From positions 62,001-126,000 of the forward strand of contig NZ_LT855395.1 of NCBI RefSeq assembly GCF_900184735.1: a DNA stretch of 64,000 nucleotides. The letters are read 5' to 3'. The position numbers and the translations under genes were made by a program. The first letter of the stretch is position 1. Every line of letters starts with the position of its first letter. Under the pieces are notes generated by a model that worked only from the letters and a program-made list of their open reading frames with translations, was not told the origin of the DNA and searched no databases. Source of the DNA: Paucisalibacillus globulus (GTDB lineage Bacteria > Bacillota > Bacilli > Bacillales > Amphibacillaceae). Of this stretch, positions 17,069 to 25,148 are shown in pieces.

Positions 17069-17635
17069 TTGGAGAGTATAGTTGATTTGGTTCAGTCACA
17101 GGTGATTGCTTCTGTGAAGCATGGGGAGCATTTAGATTCTGCAGCGAAGTCGCATTCTAATATTGTGTTTTTGTTAACTGGGGACTTAGTGACAACACAG
17201 CAGTATGTAGATGAATTAAAGAAATATAATAAAACAACATTTGTTCATGTTGATTTTATTGATGGATTATCCAATACGAAAAGTGCCATTAAATACATAG
17301 CTGAGGTCTGGAAACCAAAGGGAATTATTACAACAAAGAGTAATCTCATTAAATTCGCTAAAGAAGAAGGACTTATGACGATTCAACGTATTTTCTTGAT
17401 TGATAGAAATGCTATGAAAAAAGGGATTGAAATTGCCCATTCCTGTAAGCCAGATGCAATTGAAGTGCTTCCAGGAATCATGCCTTCTATTATCGATAGT
17501 TTAACGAAACTAACCCACCTGCCAATTATCGCAGGAGGGCTAGTGAGTTCTGAAAGTCAAATTGATGATGGATTAAAAGCTGGAGCTCTGGCTATTTCTT
17601 CTGGGAATCCAAAGCTTTGGAATCTTGATCTCTAG
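17069..17635 (+). CDS. glpP: GlpP glycerol-3-phosphate-responsive antiterminator
   Basis: A 188-residue RNA-binding antiterminator. The frame is open from 17036, but GGGGGA precedes the TTG at 17069 and gives the family length. Family features are the TFVHVDFIDGL segment, a KPKGIITTKSNLIKFAKEEG segment, the QRIFLIDRNAM strand, VLPGIMPSII and LPIIAGGLVSSE near the end, forming a small TIM-barrel-like fold. In Bacillus subtilis GlpP binds glycerol-3-phosphate and lets RNA polymerase pass terminators in glp leaders. Three leader hairpins in the next 10 kb are candidate targets. Its last 44 bases overlap the convergent HAD gene. Confidence 0.9.
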   Translation: MESIVDLVQSQVIASVKHGEHLDSAAKSHSNIVFLLTGDLVTTQQYVDELKKYNKTTFVHVDFIDGLSNTKSAIKYIAEVWKPKGIITTKSNLIKFAKEEGLMTIQRIFLIDRNAMKKGIEIAHSCKPDAIEVLPGIMPSIIDSLTKLTHLPIIAGGLVSSESQIDDGLKAGALAISSGNPKLWNLDL

Positions 17636-18413
17636 TTATTGCTGGTAATTCAGTAATACTATTTAACACATAATTCGGTTGATCATTGGCATGCTCTAGC
17701 ATGCCTTTTTCTGTAATACCTGTGAGTACTAGTACAGAATTTATTCCATAATCATTTCCCATTCGAATATCAGTTTCTAGCCGATCACCAACCATATAGC
17801 AGTTACTTGGAGGCAAATCCAAGATATCCTCTACTATAAATTTTGCAGCTAGTGGGGAGGGCTTCCCGAGAATCAGCTCCACCTTTTCCCCGGTAGCTCC
17901 TTCCATCGCACCAATCATTGCACCACAGTCTGGTATTTGACCACCTTCTACTGGGCAGGTTCTATCTGGATTCGTTGCAACTACAATTGCACCATTTTTC
18001 CAAGCCTGAAAAGCTCGATTCAACTTATCATAAGTGAATTCTCGGTCCCAACCTAATACCACATAGCTAACATCTGATGCATCCTCTGAGATGTGGATAC
18101 CCATACTCATCAGCTCATCATAAAGTGGTTGTTCACCAATCACCATTACCTTCTCACTTTCACTCAACTTTGACGCTAGGTATCGCGCTGTGAGAAAGTT
18201 AGAGTTTACTACATCTTCTCGCTTTACACTAATTCCAAGACTGGATAACTTTTTAACATAGGCATGAATGGTTTCAATAGATTTATTTGTTAAGAAGACT
18301 ATCTTATCTCCACGGTCGCGAAGTTCTTGTATTGCTTCTCTTGCACCATCAATTAATCTATTATCTAAGTAAACCGTTCCATCTAAATCAAAGATAAACC
18401 CCTTTTGCATCAT
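17592..18413 (-). CDS. HAD-IIA sugar/glycerol-phosphate phosphatase
   Basis: A 273-residue NagD/AraL/PGP-type phosphatase. The motifs are D9-x-D11 in FDLDGTVYLD, the FLTNKS motif II, LGKPSP with the lysine, and VGDRLETDI with the metal-binding aspartates. A C2 cap lies between motifs II and III. GGGGGATT precedes two adjacent ATGs; the second (18410) is better spaced. It is the last gene of the transporter operon, following the permease by 18 bases. Context suggests that it dephosphorylates an imported phosphate ester such as glycerol phosphate. The C-terminal tail (QDSKALDSQKK) is read antisense to the end of glpP. Confidence 0.85.
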   Translation of the reverse strand: MMQKGFIFDLDGTVYLDNRLIDGAREAIQELRDRGDKIVFLTNKSIETIHAYVKKLSSLGISVKREDVVNSNFLTARYLASKLSESEKVMVIGEQPLYDELMSMGIHISEDASDVSYVVLGWDREFTYDKLNRAFQAWKNGAIVVATNPDRTCPVEGGQIPDCGAMIGAMEGATGEKVELILGKPSPLAAKFIVEDILDLPPSNCYMVGDRLETDIRMGNDYGINSVLVLTGITEKGMLEHANDQPNYVLNSITELPAITRDQDSKALDSQKK

Positions 18414-18431
18414 AATCCCCCTTATGCAGAC

Positions 18432-20135
18432 CTATGATTTATTTCCCCCAGATAGTTTATTCGCAAGGGCCTGTAAAACAAGGACCATAACAACTAATAT
18501 GACGGACATTGCGGCAGCAGAATAGTATTCCGCTCGCATCACATTTTGGAAAATAGCTAAACTCATTGGAGCCCACTCGGCAGGGGCCATTAAGATAGAA
18601 ATACTTGTTTCCTTAATTACGGTTACAAAGACAAGAATAGAACCCGCAGCAATACCTGGTAACATTAAAGGACCAATTACAGTAATCGCTGCCGTTAGGG
18701 TAGTTGCTCCCAGATTAACCGCTGCTTCTTCAATGTCTTGTTTAATTGCTTTCATCGTCCCAACAGTAGAACGAACCATATACGGTAACCTACGAATACT
18801 ATAGGCAATCACTAAAATGAAAGCAGTACCTGTTAATTGTAGAGGGGCTGTATTAAACGTTTGGATTAACGCAATACCAAAGGCAATCCCTGGTACAATT
18901 AATGGAACAGTCGTCATAAAGTCTAACGTTGTAGAACGCTGACGAACAACGAAATAGGAAACGAAGGTAGCAATGATCACACTAAGAATCAAAGCACCAG
19001 CTGCCAAGATTAAGCTATTCTGAATGTTTCCTAATGAAGAGGTGAAAATAGTTCGATAATGTTCTAGTGTATACCCACTAGGTAGAGGATCTTTCCCCCA
19101 TGTTGTCGCGATAGATTGTAAGAATACTGTTCCCATCGCAAGGATTGGAATTAATACGACAAAGCCTGAGAAAATAGCAAGTGGAATCGTTAATGCTTTA
19201 TTTTCACTTAGCTTGATTTTCTTTGGTTTACCTGATAGTGTGTCATAATTTTTTCCTTTTAGTAGGTAGTTTTGTAGCCAGTAAACAACCCCAGCAACTG
19301 CAATCATGATAACGGTTAGAATGGCAGCGCCACCCCAGTTAAAGAATCCAGCGATTTCACGATATGCATCCACCACGATTAAATTCAAATCACTTGGTGC
19401 CAAAATTATAGGTGTACCAAAGTCAGAAAAACTTACTGCAAAAATAACTAAAGCAGTCGATAACATTCCTGGTATCGCTAATGGGAAAGTAACGGTGATA
19501 AACGTTAACCAACCCTTTGATCCCATATTTCTTGATGCTTCCTCTAGTGATACATCACTGATTTTGAATGCAGCAACCATTGGCCATAAAGCATATGGGA
19601 AGAAGAAGAATATCTGTACGATAGCGATTCCCGTCATAGAATAGGGATCCAGTAACATTCCTTCTCCACCTAATTTTTCGTAAATATACGTTACCCAACC
19701 AGCACGACCAAACATAATAATGAATGCATACGCTGAAATGAACGTCGGGATTACTAGAGGGATTGTACATAAAGCACTAATTGTCTTTTTAAATGGCATC
19801 TTCGTACGTGCAATTCCGTAAGCAATCGGAATACAAATCACCAGCACCCATAATGAAACAATTAGTGATAGCTTTAAACTATTAATCAGCCCTTTAAAAT
19901 AACTACCATATGAAAATATTGATTTAAAATTATCGATTGTAGCATTTTTAAACTGATCAATAGAAATTTGCATTTGTTCCCAACTAACCAGGGAACCGAA
20001 TACATTAATTGGCTCATTCGTAAAACTAACAAGAAATACCGAAACTAACGGGATGATTAGAAATAGTAGAAAGAATCCATAGATGAGTAACTTAACTAAC
20101 CCAATTCCGGTGAAATTTTGTTTGAGTCTGTTCAT
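18432..20135 (-). CDS. ABC transporter fused double permease
   Basis: A 567-residue membrane protein made of two tandem permease domains of about 270 residues, each with about six helices. The EAA-loop signatures are SLEEASRNMGSKGWLTFITV in the first half and DIEEAAVNLGATTLTAAITV in the second. Fused permeases of this type occur in iron, thiamine, phosphonate and phosphate-ester importers (FbpB, ThiP and PhnV-like). The start overlaps the ATPase stop by four bases (ATGA), showing translational coupling. It forms the channel for the neighbouring binding protein and ATPase. Confidence 0.92.
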   Translation of the reverse strand: MNRLKQNFTGIGLVKLLIYGFFLLFLIIPLVSVFLVSFTNEPINVFGSLVSWEQMQISIDQFKNATIDNFKSIFSYGSYFKGLINSLKLSLIVSLWVLVICIPIAYGIARTKMPFKKTISALCTIPLVIPTFISAYAFIIMFGRAGWVTYIYEKLGGEGMLLDPYSMTGIAIVQIFFFFPYALWPMVAAFKISDVSLEEASRNMGSKGWLTFITVTFPLAIPGMLSTALVIFAVSFSDFGTPIILAPSDLNLIVVDAYREIAGFFNWGGAAILTVIMIAVAGVVYWLQNYLLKGKNYDTLSGKPKKIKLSENKALTIPLAIFSGFVVLIPILAMGTVFLQSIATTWGKDPLPSGYTLEHYRTIFTSSLGNIQNSLILAAGALILSVIIATFVSYFVVRQRSTTLDFMTTVPLIVPGIAFGIALIQTFNTAPLQLTGTAFILVIAYSIRRLPYMVRSTVGTMKAIKQDIEEAAVNLGATTLTAAITVIGPLMLPGIAAGSILVFVTVIKETSISILMAPAEWAPMSLAIFQNVMRAEYYSAAAMSVILVVMVLVLQALANKLSGGNKS

Positions 20136-21253
20136 ATGATTAACACCCTTTCAGGTGATACGCCCAATTTAATGGTGGAACCATTCTTCTTAATACTGTC
20201 ACCTGATTCATAGGTGGTGTCCACTACTATTTGGTGTTCGCCAACTTTCACATCATATCGAACCGTTGACCCAAGATAGGTAGCAAATTGAATTACCCCT
20301 TCAAAGGCATTACTAGTATCTTCCGTACCTTCACTTAACACATTAATATTTTCCGGACGGATAATAACTTGAACATCTTCCTTACTAGTTTTCGTAACAG
20401 ATTGAATTTGTTGGTTGCCTACTTTTACAGTAGTCAGGCCATTTTCACTTGCAACAACCTTGCCTGGTAGGATATTGGATGTACCGACAAAGTCTGCAAT
20501 AAATGAGGTCTTCGGATTACTATATAAATCAGTTGGTGTACCGATTTGTAGAATTTCTCCGTCCTTCATTACGGCAATTCTATCCGCCATACTCATGGCT
20601 TCTTCCTGGTCATGCGTTACAAAAATTGTCGTAATCTTCATATCCTGTTGAATGCGTCGAATGGTATTACGCATCGTATGACGAAGCTTCAAGTCTAAAT
20701 TGGATAATGGTTCATCCATTAGCAATACTTCTGGCTCCATAACAAGTGCCCTCGCCAATGCAACACGCTGTTGCTGACCACCGGAAAGTTCACTAGTAAG
20801 TTTTTTCGCGTGATCTGTCAATTCAACGTACTCCAGAATATCCATAACCTTTTTCTCAATTTCTTTCGGGTATTTCACAATCTTACTGTTAAGCATTCTT
20901 GTATAAACCCCGATTTTCTTAAACAAGTTCGCTTTACGTAATTCCTTTATATTTAGACTGTATGCGACATTATCAAAGACATTCATATGAGGAAATAGAG
21001 CATAGCTTTGAAATACCATTCCGCAATTTCGCTCATTTGGTGCTAATTTCGCAACATCTTTATTACCAATTTTAATTGTTCCACTTGTCGGACTTTCAAA
21101 ACCAGCTATACATCGCATAGTTGTTGTTTTACCACAACCAGATGGACCAAGGAGGGCAAAGAATTCGCCCTCTTTAATGTCCAAATCAATGTTTTGAAGT
21201 ACAGTTACTCCTGAGAAATCCTTCCTTAGTTGCTCGACTACAACTGACCCCAT
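20132..21253 (-). CDS. ABC transporter ATP-binding protein
   Basis: A 373-residue importer ATPase. Walker A is LLGPSGCGKTT near residue 35, the Q-loop is MVFQSYALF, the signature is LSGGQQQRVALARAL, Walker B is VLLMDEPLSNLDL and the switch histidine is in THDQEEAM. Residues 250-373 form the TOBE-type regulatory domain. About 30 extra residues (a KANLFKKIGVYTRMLNSK stretch) lie between the Q-loop and the signature, longer than in most PotA/FbpC relatives. The start follows AAAGGAAG. It energises the fused permease encoded next. Confidence 0.94.
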   Translation of the reverse strand: MGSVVVEQLRKDFSGVTVLQNIDLDIKEGEFFALLGPSGCGKTTTMRCIAGFESPTSGTIKIGNKDVAKLAPNERNCGMVFQSYALFPHMNVFDNVAYSLNIKELRKANLFKKIGVYTRMLNSKIVKYPKEIEKKVMDILEYVELTDHAKKLTSELSGGQQQRVALARALVMEPEVLLMDEPLSNLDLKLRHTMRNTIRRIQQDMKITTIFVTHDQEEAMSMADRIAVMKDGEILQIGTPTDLYSNPKTSFIADFVGTSNILPGKVVASENGLTTVKVGNQQIQSVTKTSKEDVQVIIRPENINVLSEGTEDTSNAFEGVIQFATYLGSTVRYDVKVGEHQIVVDTTYESGDSIKKNGSTIKLGVSPERVLII

Positions 21254-21267
21254 ATTATCAACTTCCT

Positions 21268-22302
21268 TTAGTTAATTTTATTCTTCCACTCGTTACGAAT
21301 ACGGTCATAGTTTTCATTTACCCAATCAATATCTAAGTCCACTGCATTTTCTTTTAATGAATCAATGTTCAATGGAGTCTGAGACTCTACTTCAGGATTG
21401 ATTGGAATGTGTTGCCAGTTTGCTAGAATTTGTTGTGCTTCTTCACTTAACATAAAGTCCATAAACTTCTTACCACCCTCAGGGTTTGGTCCACCCTCTA
21501 CAAGTGATGCAGGATTTACTAGAATAGGAGTTTTATCAGGAACAACGAAGTCTACTGTTTCTCCCTTTGTTTGATGCTCGTAAGCCATGAAGTCAAAGCC
21601 AATCGCAATATGCGCTTCACCCATTGCTACCCCTTTTGTTGGAGCAGAACCTGAATCTGGAATAGAATTCGCTTGATCAGCTAGTGCTTGGAAATACTCC
21701 CAACCTTCTTCTTCCCCATGTTGCATCATATAACTTAATACCATTAGTGTAGCTGTACCAGATGCCGCCGGGTTAGGGAACTGAATTTTTCCTTCCCATT
21801 TCGGATCTAGTAAGTCTTCCCATGTTTTTGGAGCTTCTTCTTCTGAAACAAGCTCTGTGTTATAAGAGAAACCAAGTACAAATAATTCCGTTCCAACATA
21901 ATATCCATCTTGATGTTTCATTTTAATTCCATTCTCTACAACTTCCCAATCTTCTGCGCTCTCAGGTATGTAAGATGTAATAATTCCTTTGTCAACTGCA
22001 GATTCAAATGGAAGGATACCGCCACCACCGTACCACACGTCTGCTTTTGGACTACCTTTTTCAGCCATCATTTGGTTAACTAATACGTTTGTACCCGCAT
22101 ACTGAACATTAACCGTTTGTCCATATAATTCTTCATATTTTGCTGCAAGTTCCTTAGTCAAGTCTGGCGTTTCAGGTGAATATAGTGTAATCGGATCACC
22201 TGATTCACTATCTCCTCCATCTCCGGATGATTCACCTGCACAAGCAGCTAGAAATCCTACTAAAAATACTAACGATAACAACGTTAATGAAATTTTCTTC
22301 AT
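21268..22302 (-). CDS. Lipoprotein substrate-binding protein of the ABC transporter
   Basis: A 344-residue extracellular binding protein. The ATG at 22302, preceded by AAAGGGGG, starts a lipoprotein signal peptide with lipobox LAAC, so the mature N-terminal cysteine is residue 20. The remainder is a type-2 periplasmic-binding fold of the Fbp/IdiA/PhnS kind (DPITLYSPETPDLTKEL, then KADVWYGGGG, WEDLLDPKWEGKIQFPNP, GPNPEGGKKFMDFMLSEEAQ). It is the first gene of the operon. The substrate is not evident from sequence. The locus context favours a glycerophosphodiester or glycerol phosphate. Confidence 0.9.
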   Translation of the reverse strand: MKKISLTLLSLVFLVGFLAACAGESSGDGGDSESGDPITLYSPETPDLTKELAAKYEELYGQTVNVQYAGTNVLVNQMMAEKGSPKADVWYGGGGILPFESAVDKGIITSYIPESAEDWEVVENGIKMKHQDGYYVGTELFVLGFSYNTELVSEEEAPKTWEDLLDPKWEGKIQFPNPAASGTATLMVLSYMMQHGEEEGWEYFQALADQANSIPDSGSAPTKGVAMGEAHIAIGFDFMAYEHQTKGETVDFVVPDKTPILVNPASLVEGGPNPEGGKKFMDFMLSEEAQQILANWQHIPINPEVESQTPLNIDSLKENAVDLDIDWVNENYDRIRNEWKNKIN

Positions 22303-22347
22303 GAGTTTTCCCCCTTTGTTTGGTCCGACTATCCCTCTGTAAAGAAG

Positions 22348-22399
22348 AAAAAAGAGCATGAAAAACAAACCCTATTAATAGGGGGTTCTTTTCATCCTC
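22348..22399 (-). promoter_or_regulatory. Leader terminator hairpin, candidate GlpP target
   Basis: In the leftward leader, GAG-x-ATGAAAA pairs with TTTTCAT-x-CTC around an inner CCCTAT-TA-ATAGGG stem, followed by a run of U (complement of 22348-22353). It lies between the promoter at 22438-22466 and the binding-protein start, so it would stop transcription unless an antiterminator acts. GlpP is encoded in the same locus. Confidence 0.7.
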
Positions 22400-22437
22400 T
22401 TCTCTTCTATTCTCCGAGAGATATTCGATTGAGTATA

Positions 22438-22466
22438 ATCATAGCAAACGTTTACATTATTGTAAA
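22438..22466 (-). promoter_or_regulatory. Transporter promoter with internal cre-like site
   Basis: Read leftward, TTTACA (complement of 22461-22466), a 17-base spacer and TATGAT (complement of 22438-22443) form a sigma-A promoter. The spacer and -10 contain TGTAAACGTTTGCT (22443-22456), which matches the TGWAARCGYTWWCW catabolite-responsive element at 13 of 14 positions. CcpA bound there would block transcription. Confidence 0.6.
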
Positions 22467-22632
22467 TAGAAAATTTACAAAAAATTTACTTGACGGAAAA
22501 ACAGCCAATTTTTACTACTCTAGTAAACAATTATTCGTAAAAATTCAGTACATAATCATACATATGACCTATAGACTAAATGCGATAATGATAGCATACT
22601 AAATGATAACTTCATATTCTGGTAGGAGCCTA

Positions 22633-22697
22633 AGAGAAGATGCCATACTTATCTCCCTATTTTCATAGGGGATATTTTGGTGTCTTCTCTTTTTCCT
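22633..22697 (+). promoter_or_regulatory. Leader terminator hairpin of the diesterase gene
   Basis: AGAGAAGA (22633-22640) pairs with TCTTCTCT (22683-22690). An inner ATC-x-CCCTAT-TTTC-ATAGGG-GAT stem and a T-rich tail complete it. It sits about 90 bases before the diesterase ATG, too early to end any upstream forward gene, so it is a leader attenuator. The CCCTAT/ATAGGG core is shared with the transporter leader hairpin. Confidence 0.7.
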
Positions 22698-22784
22698 TTG
22701 GAATAAAAAAGGAGGGATTAATTTTAGTATGACCCGACCTCTTAGAATTTACTTCCATAGAAACCATTTTAAGGAGGAATTTTA

Positions 22785-25082
22785 ATGAAGAAGAAGATCC
22801 TTTGGCTTGTACCACTTCTAGCTATAACTTTTTTTGGTTTGGGGTTAACCCAAAACCAAGCAACCATGGCAAGTGAAGACATTTTAGTAGATGAGAATTT
22901 TGAACAAGGCGTATTACCAGATGGATGGGAAGTCATTGAGGGAAATGCTAGTGTTCAGAACGGAGCACTTGAGTTAACATCAACTAGTATCTCTGACCCT
23001 TCAAGAGTTATATTCCCAACTCCAGATGGATTAGGGGATTATGTATTTGAAGCTGATGTAACGTTTAAGTCTGCTGTTAATAGCGCTCGCTGGGCATCAT
23101 TAATGTACCGTATTCAAGGTGAGGACTATCCATATTACCAATTTGCAGTACGAAAAGGAACATCCGCCTTAAATGGTTTAGAATTTGCACTTCGTACAGA
23201 GAGTAATACATGGAGCGTACCAATGAAAACATTCTATCCGGAGGACTTTGGTTATAATGAAACTTATCGCTTAAAAGTTATTGCCAAGGGAGAACGTGTA
23301 CAACAATTTGTCAATGGACAACTTGTTATTGATACCGACCTTGCTAATACGTATTTAGATGGCGATTTAGGTTTCCAGGTTTCTGGTGCAACAGTTGAAT
23401 TTGACAATGTACGTGTCACAACACGAACAAATGACTTACCACCATTAGCAGATTCCAATGCATTTTTACCTGCAGAACCTGAAACCAATATGATTAATGC
23501 ACCGACTATTATCTCTAGTTCCATACCAGATAATTTTGAAGAACTACATGGTGTCTCTTCTGTCTTGCTTAAAGCTGAATTAAATGAAAGCGGTAACATT
23601 GTTGTTGGTGACTCTTCATTGAATGATGTATTAACCGCTTCAAGAGGAAAATCTATTCCTGTTATTCAAGTGGATCAAGAGGACGCAGTTGATGGAGTTA
23701 TTGACGCCTTAGAGATTGCTTCGCTTAAGGATGTTCACATCCTATCAACCAATCTTGACATACTAGCTCAAATTAAAGATGCTTACCCAGCTGCACGCGG
23801 AGCAGTTCTTTATGACAAAAACCATTTGAATAAACATGATCTAAAACAATTAGTAAAAGACGCTAATAGCAACAACTCTTTTACAATAGTACTACCAGAG
23901 AAACACGTGTCAGTTGATACGGTACATTACTTCCATGCACGTGCCATATCCGTTTGGGGAATTGGCGAAAATGCGCACTCCCTGATACACGCTGGGGTAG
24001 ATGGGATCGTAACGGAAAATCCAACGGAAGCTGTAGCAGCCTTTGGTAAATATCCTGAAAACACCATTGTCCAAAGACCACTAGTTGTTGCACATCGCGG
24101 GGTGCCATCTCTTGCACCGGAAAACACAATGGCTGGTTATCATTTAGCTTATGAATTAGGTGCTGATTTAATTGAGACTGATGTTCAACGTACAAAGGAT
24201 GGGCATTTAGTCATCATGCATGATTATACAGTCGATCGGACTACAAATGGTACAGGAACTGTCACAGACTTAACACTAGAAGAAATTCGTGCACTGGATG
24301 CTGGAATAAAATTCGGAGAAGAATTCGCTGGTGAAAAAGTACCAACTTTCCGGGAGTATTTAGAAGCCTTTAAAGATCAGGATGTTGTGTTACTAGTGGA
24401 GTTAAAAGGAATTGGTATTGAGGAGCAAGTATTAGAAGAAATCATGGAAGTAGGAGTCGAGGATCAAGTCGTCCTACAAAGCTTTAACATGGAAAGTGTG
24501 AAAAAATATCGTGAAATTTCACCAGAGATTAGTGTAGGTTATCTATATTCCGCTTCTGTTCCAGGTTCTTCAGAGCAACGAATCAAAGATGCTGAACAGA
24601 TGCTAAACTATGCTACAACCATCGGAGCACGTCTAAACTCTAGTTATGGTAGTCTTTCAGAAGAATCCATTACTTATATGAGACAACGCGGATTACTTAA
24701 TATGCACTGGACATTCCGTAGCCAAGAACCATTTGAGAATTTATTGAAACAAGGGCTAATTGGACCAATTACAGATTATACACAATGGTTAACGGACGGA
24801 CCGACCCTAATTGAAACACCAATTAAAAAACGTAATCTAAAGGTAGGAAAATCTGCAACTATTCAGGCGAAAACTTTCGTTAACTACCGAGTAGATCAAA
24901 CTGAAAATATTGAAACCACCTTATTTGTTTCGGAATCCGAGGACGAGGTCGAAGTAATCGGAAACACAATAACTGCAATAGCACCAGGAAATGCTGAGGT
25001 ATTCGCTGTTCATAATTTTAGTATGCTAAATGAGCAATGGAATCTAGTTTCCGAACCTATTGAAGTTAAGATAACGGAATAA
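22785..25082 (+). CDS. Secreted multidomain glycerophosphodiester phosphodiesterase
   Basis: A 765-residue exported protein with start after AAGGAGG. The signal peptide covers residues 1-29. A concanavalin-like (DUF1080/LamG type) domain is at about 30-215. A segment at about 235-425 looks like a decayed GDPD barrel, ending VDGIVTENPTEAVAAFGKYP but lacking the HRG start and catalytic residues. The active GDPD domain follows, with VVAHRGVPSLAPENT (near 435-450), LIETDVQRTKDG and VIMHD. A C-terminal Ig-like segment is at about 685-765. It should split glycerophosphodiesters outside the cell into glycerol-3-phosphate and an alcohol, feeding the neighbouring transporter and GlpD. Confidence 0.9.
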   Translation: MKKKILWLVPLLAITFFGLGLTQNQATMASEDILVDENFEQGVLPDGWEVIEGNASVQNGALELTSTSISDPSRVIFPTPDGLGDYVFEADVTFKSAVNSARWASLMYRIQGEDYPYYQFAVRKGTSALNGLEFALRTESNTWSVPMKTFYPEDFGYNETYRLKVIAKGERVQQFVNGQLVIDTDLANTYLDGDLGFQVSGATVEFDNVRVTTRTNDLPPLADSNAFLPAEPETNMINAPTIISSSIPDNFEELHGVSSVLLKAELNESGNIVVGDSSLNDVLTASRGKSIPVIQVDQEDAVDGVIDALEIASLKDVHILSTNLDILAQIKDAYPAARGAVLYDKNHLNKHDLKQLVKDANSNNSFTIVLPEKHVSVDTVHYFHARAISVWGIGENAHSLIHAGVDGIVTENPTEAVAAFGKYPENTIVQRPLVVAHRGVPSLAPENTMAGYHLAYELGADLIETDVQRTKDGHLVIMHDYTVDRTTNGTGTVTDLTLEEIRALDAGIKFGEEFAGEKVPTFREYLEAFKDQDVVLLVELKGIGIEEQVLEEIMEVGVEDQVVLQSFNMESVKKYREISPEISVGYLYSASVPGSSEQRIKDAEQMLNYATTIGARLNSSYGSLSEESITYMRQRGLLNMHWTFRSQEPFENLLKQGLIGPITDYTQWLTDGPTLIETPIKKRNLKVGKSATIQAKTFVNYRVDQTENIETTLFVSESEDEVEVIGNTITAIAPGNAEVFAVHNFSMLNEQWNLVSEPIEVKITE

Positions 25083-25092
25083 GGAAAAAAAG

Positions 25093-25130
25093 AAATAGAG
25101 ACAGGGTATTTCCCCTGTCTCTATTTTTTT
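25093..25130. terminator. Bidirectional terminator between diesterase and glpD
   Basis: AAATAGAGACAGGG (25093-25106) pairs with the matching arm ending at 25126. A T-run follows on the forward side and an A-run precedes the stem, so it can serve both convergent genes. Confidence 0.88.
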
Positions 25131-25148
25131 ATTGGTTCATATAACGAT

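Noticed and set aside
16782-17099. A reverse frame containing VPVTPRYLVKFVEEELCSW
   Set aside because: It is antisense to the regulator and glpP starts, and its recognisable part is only the translated dispersed repeat.
22490-22520. A sigma-A promoter (TTGACG, 17 bases, TACTAC) for the diesterase gene
   Set aside because: The -10 matches at only three of six positions, so the start of this transcript cannot be placed by eye.
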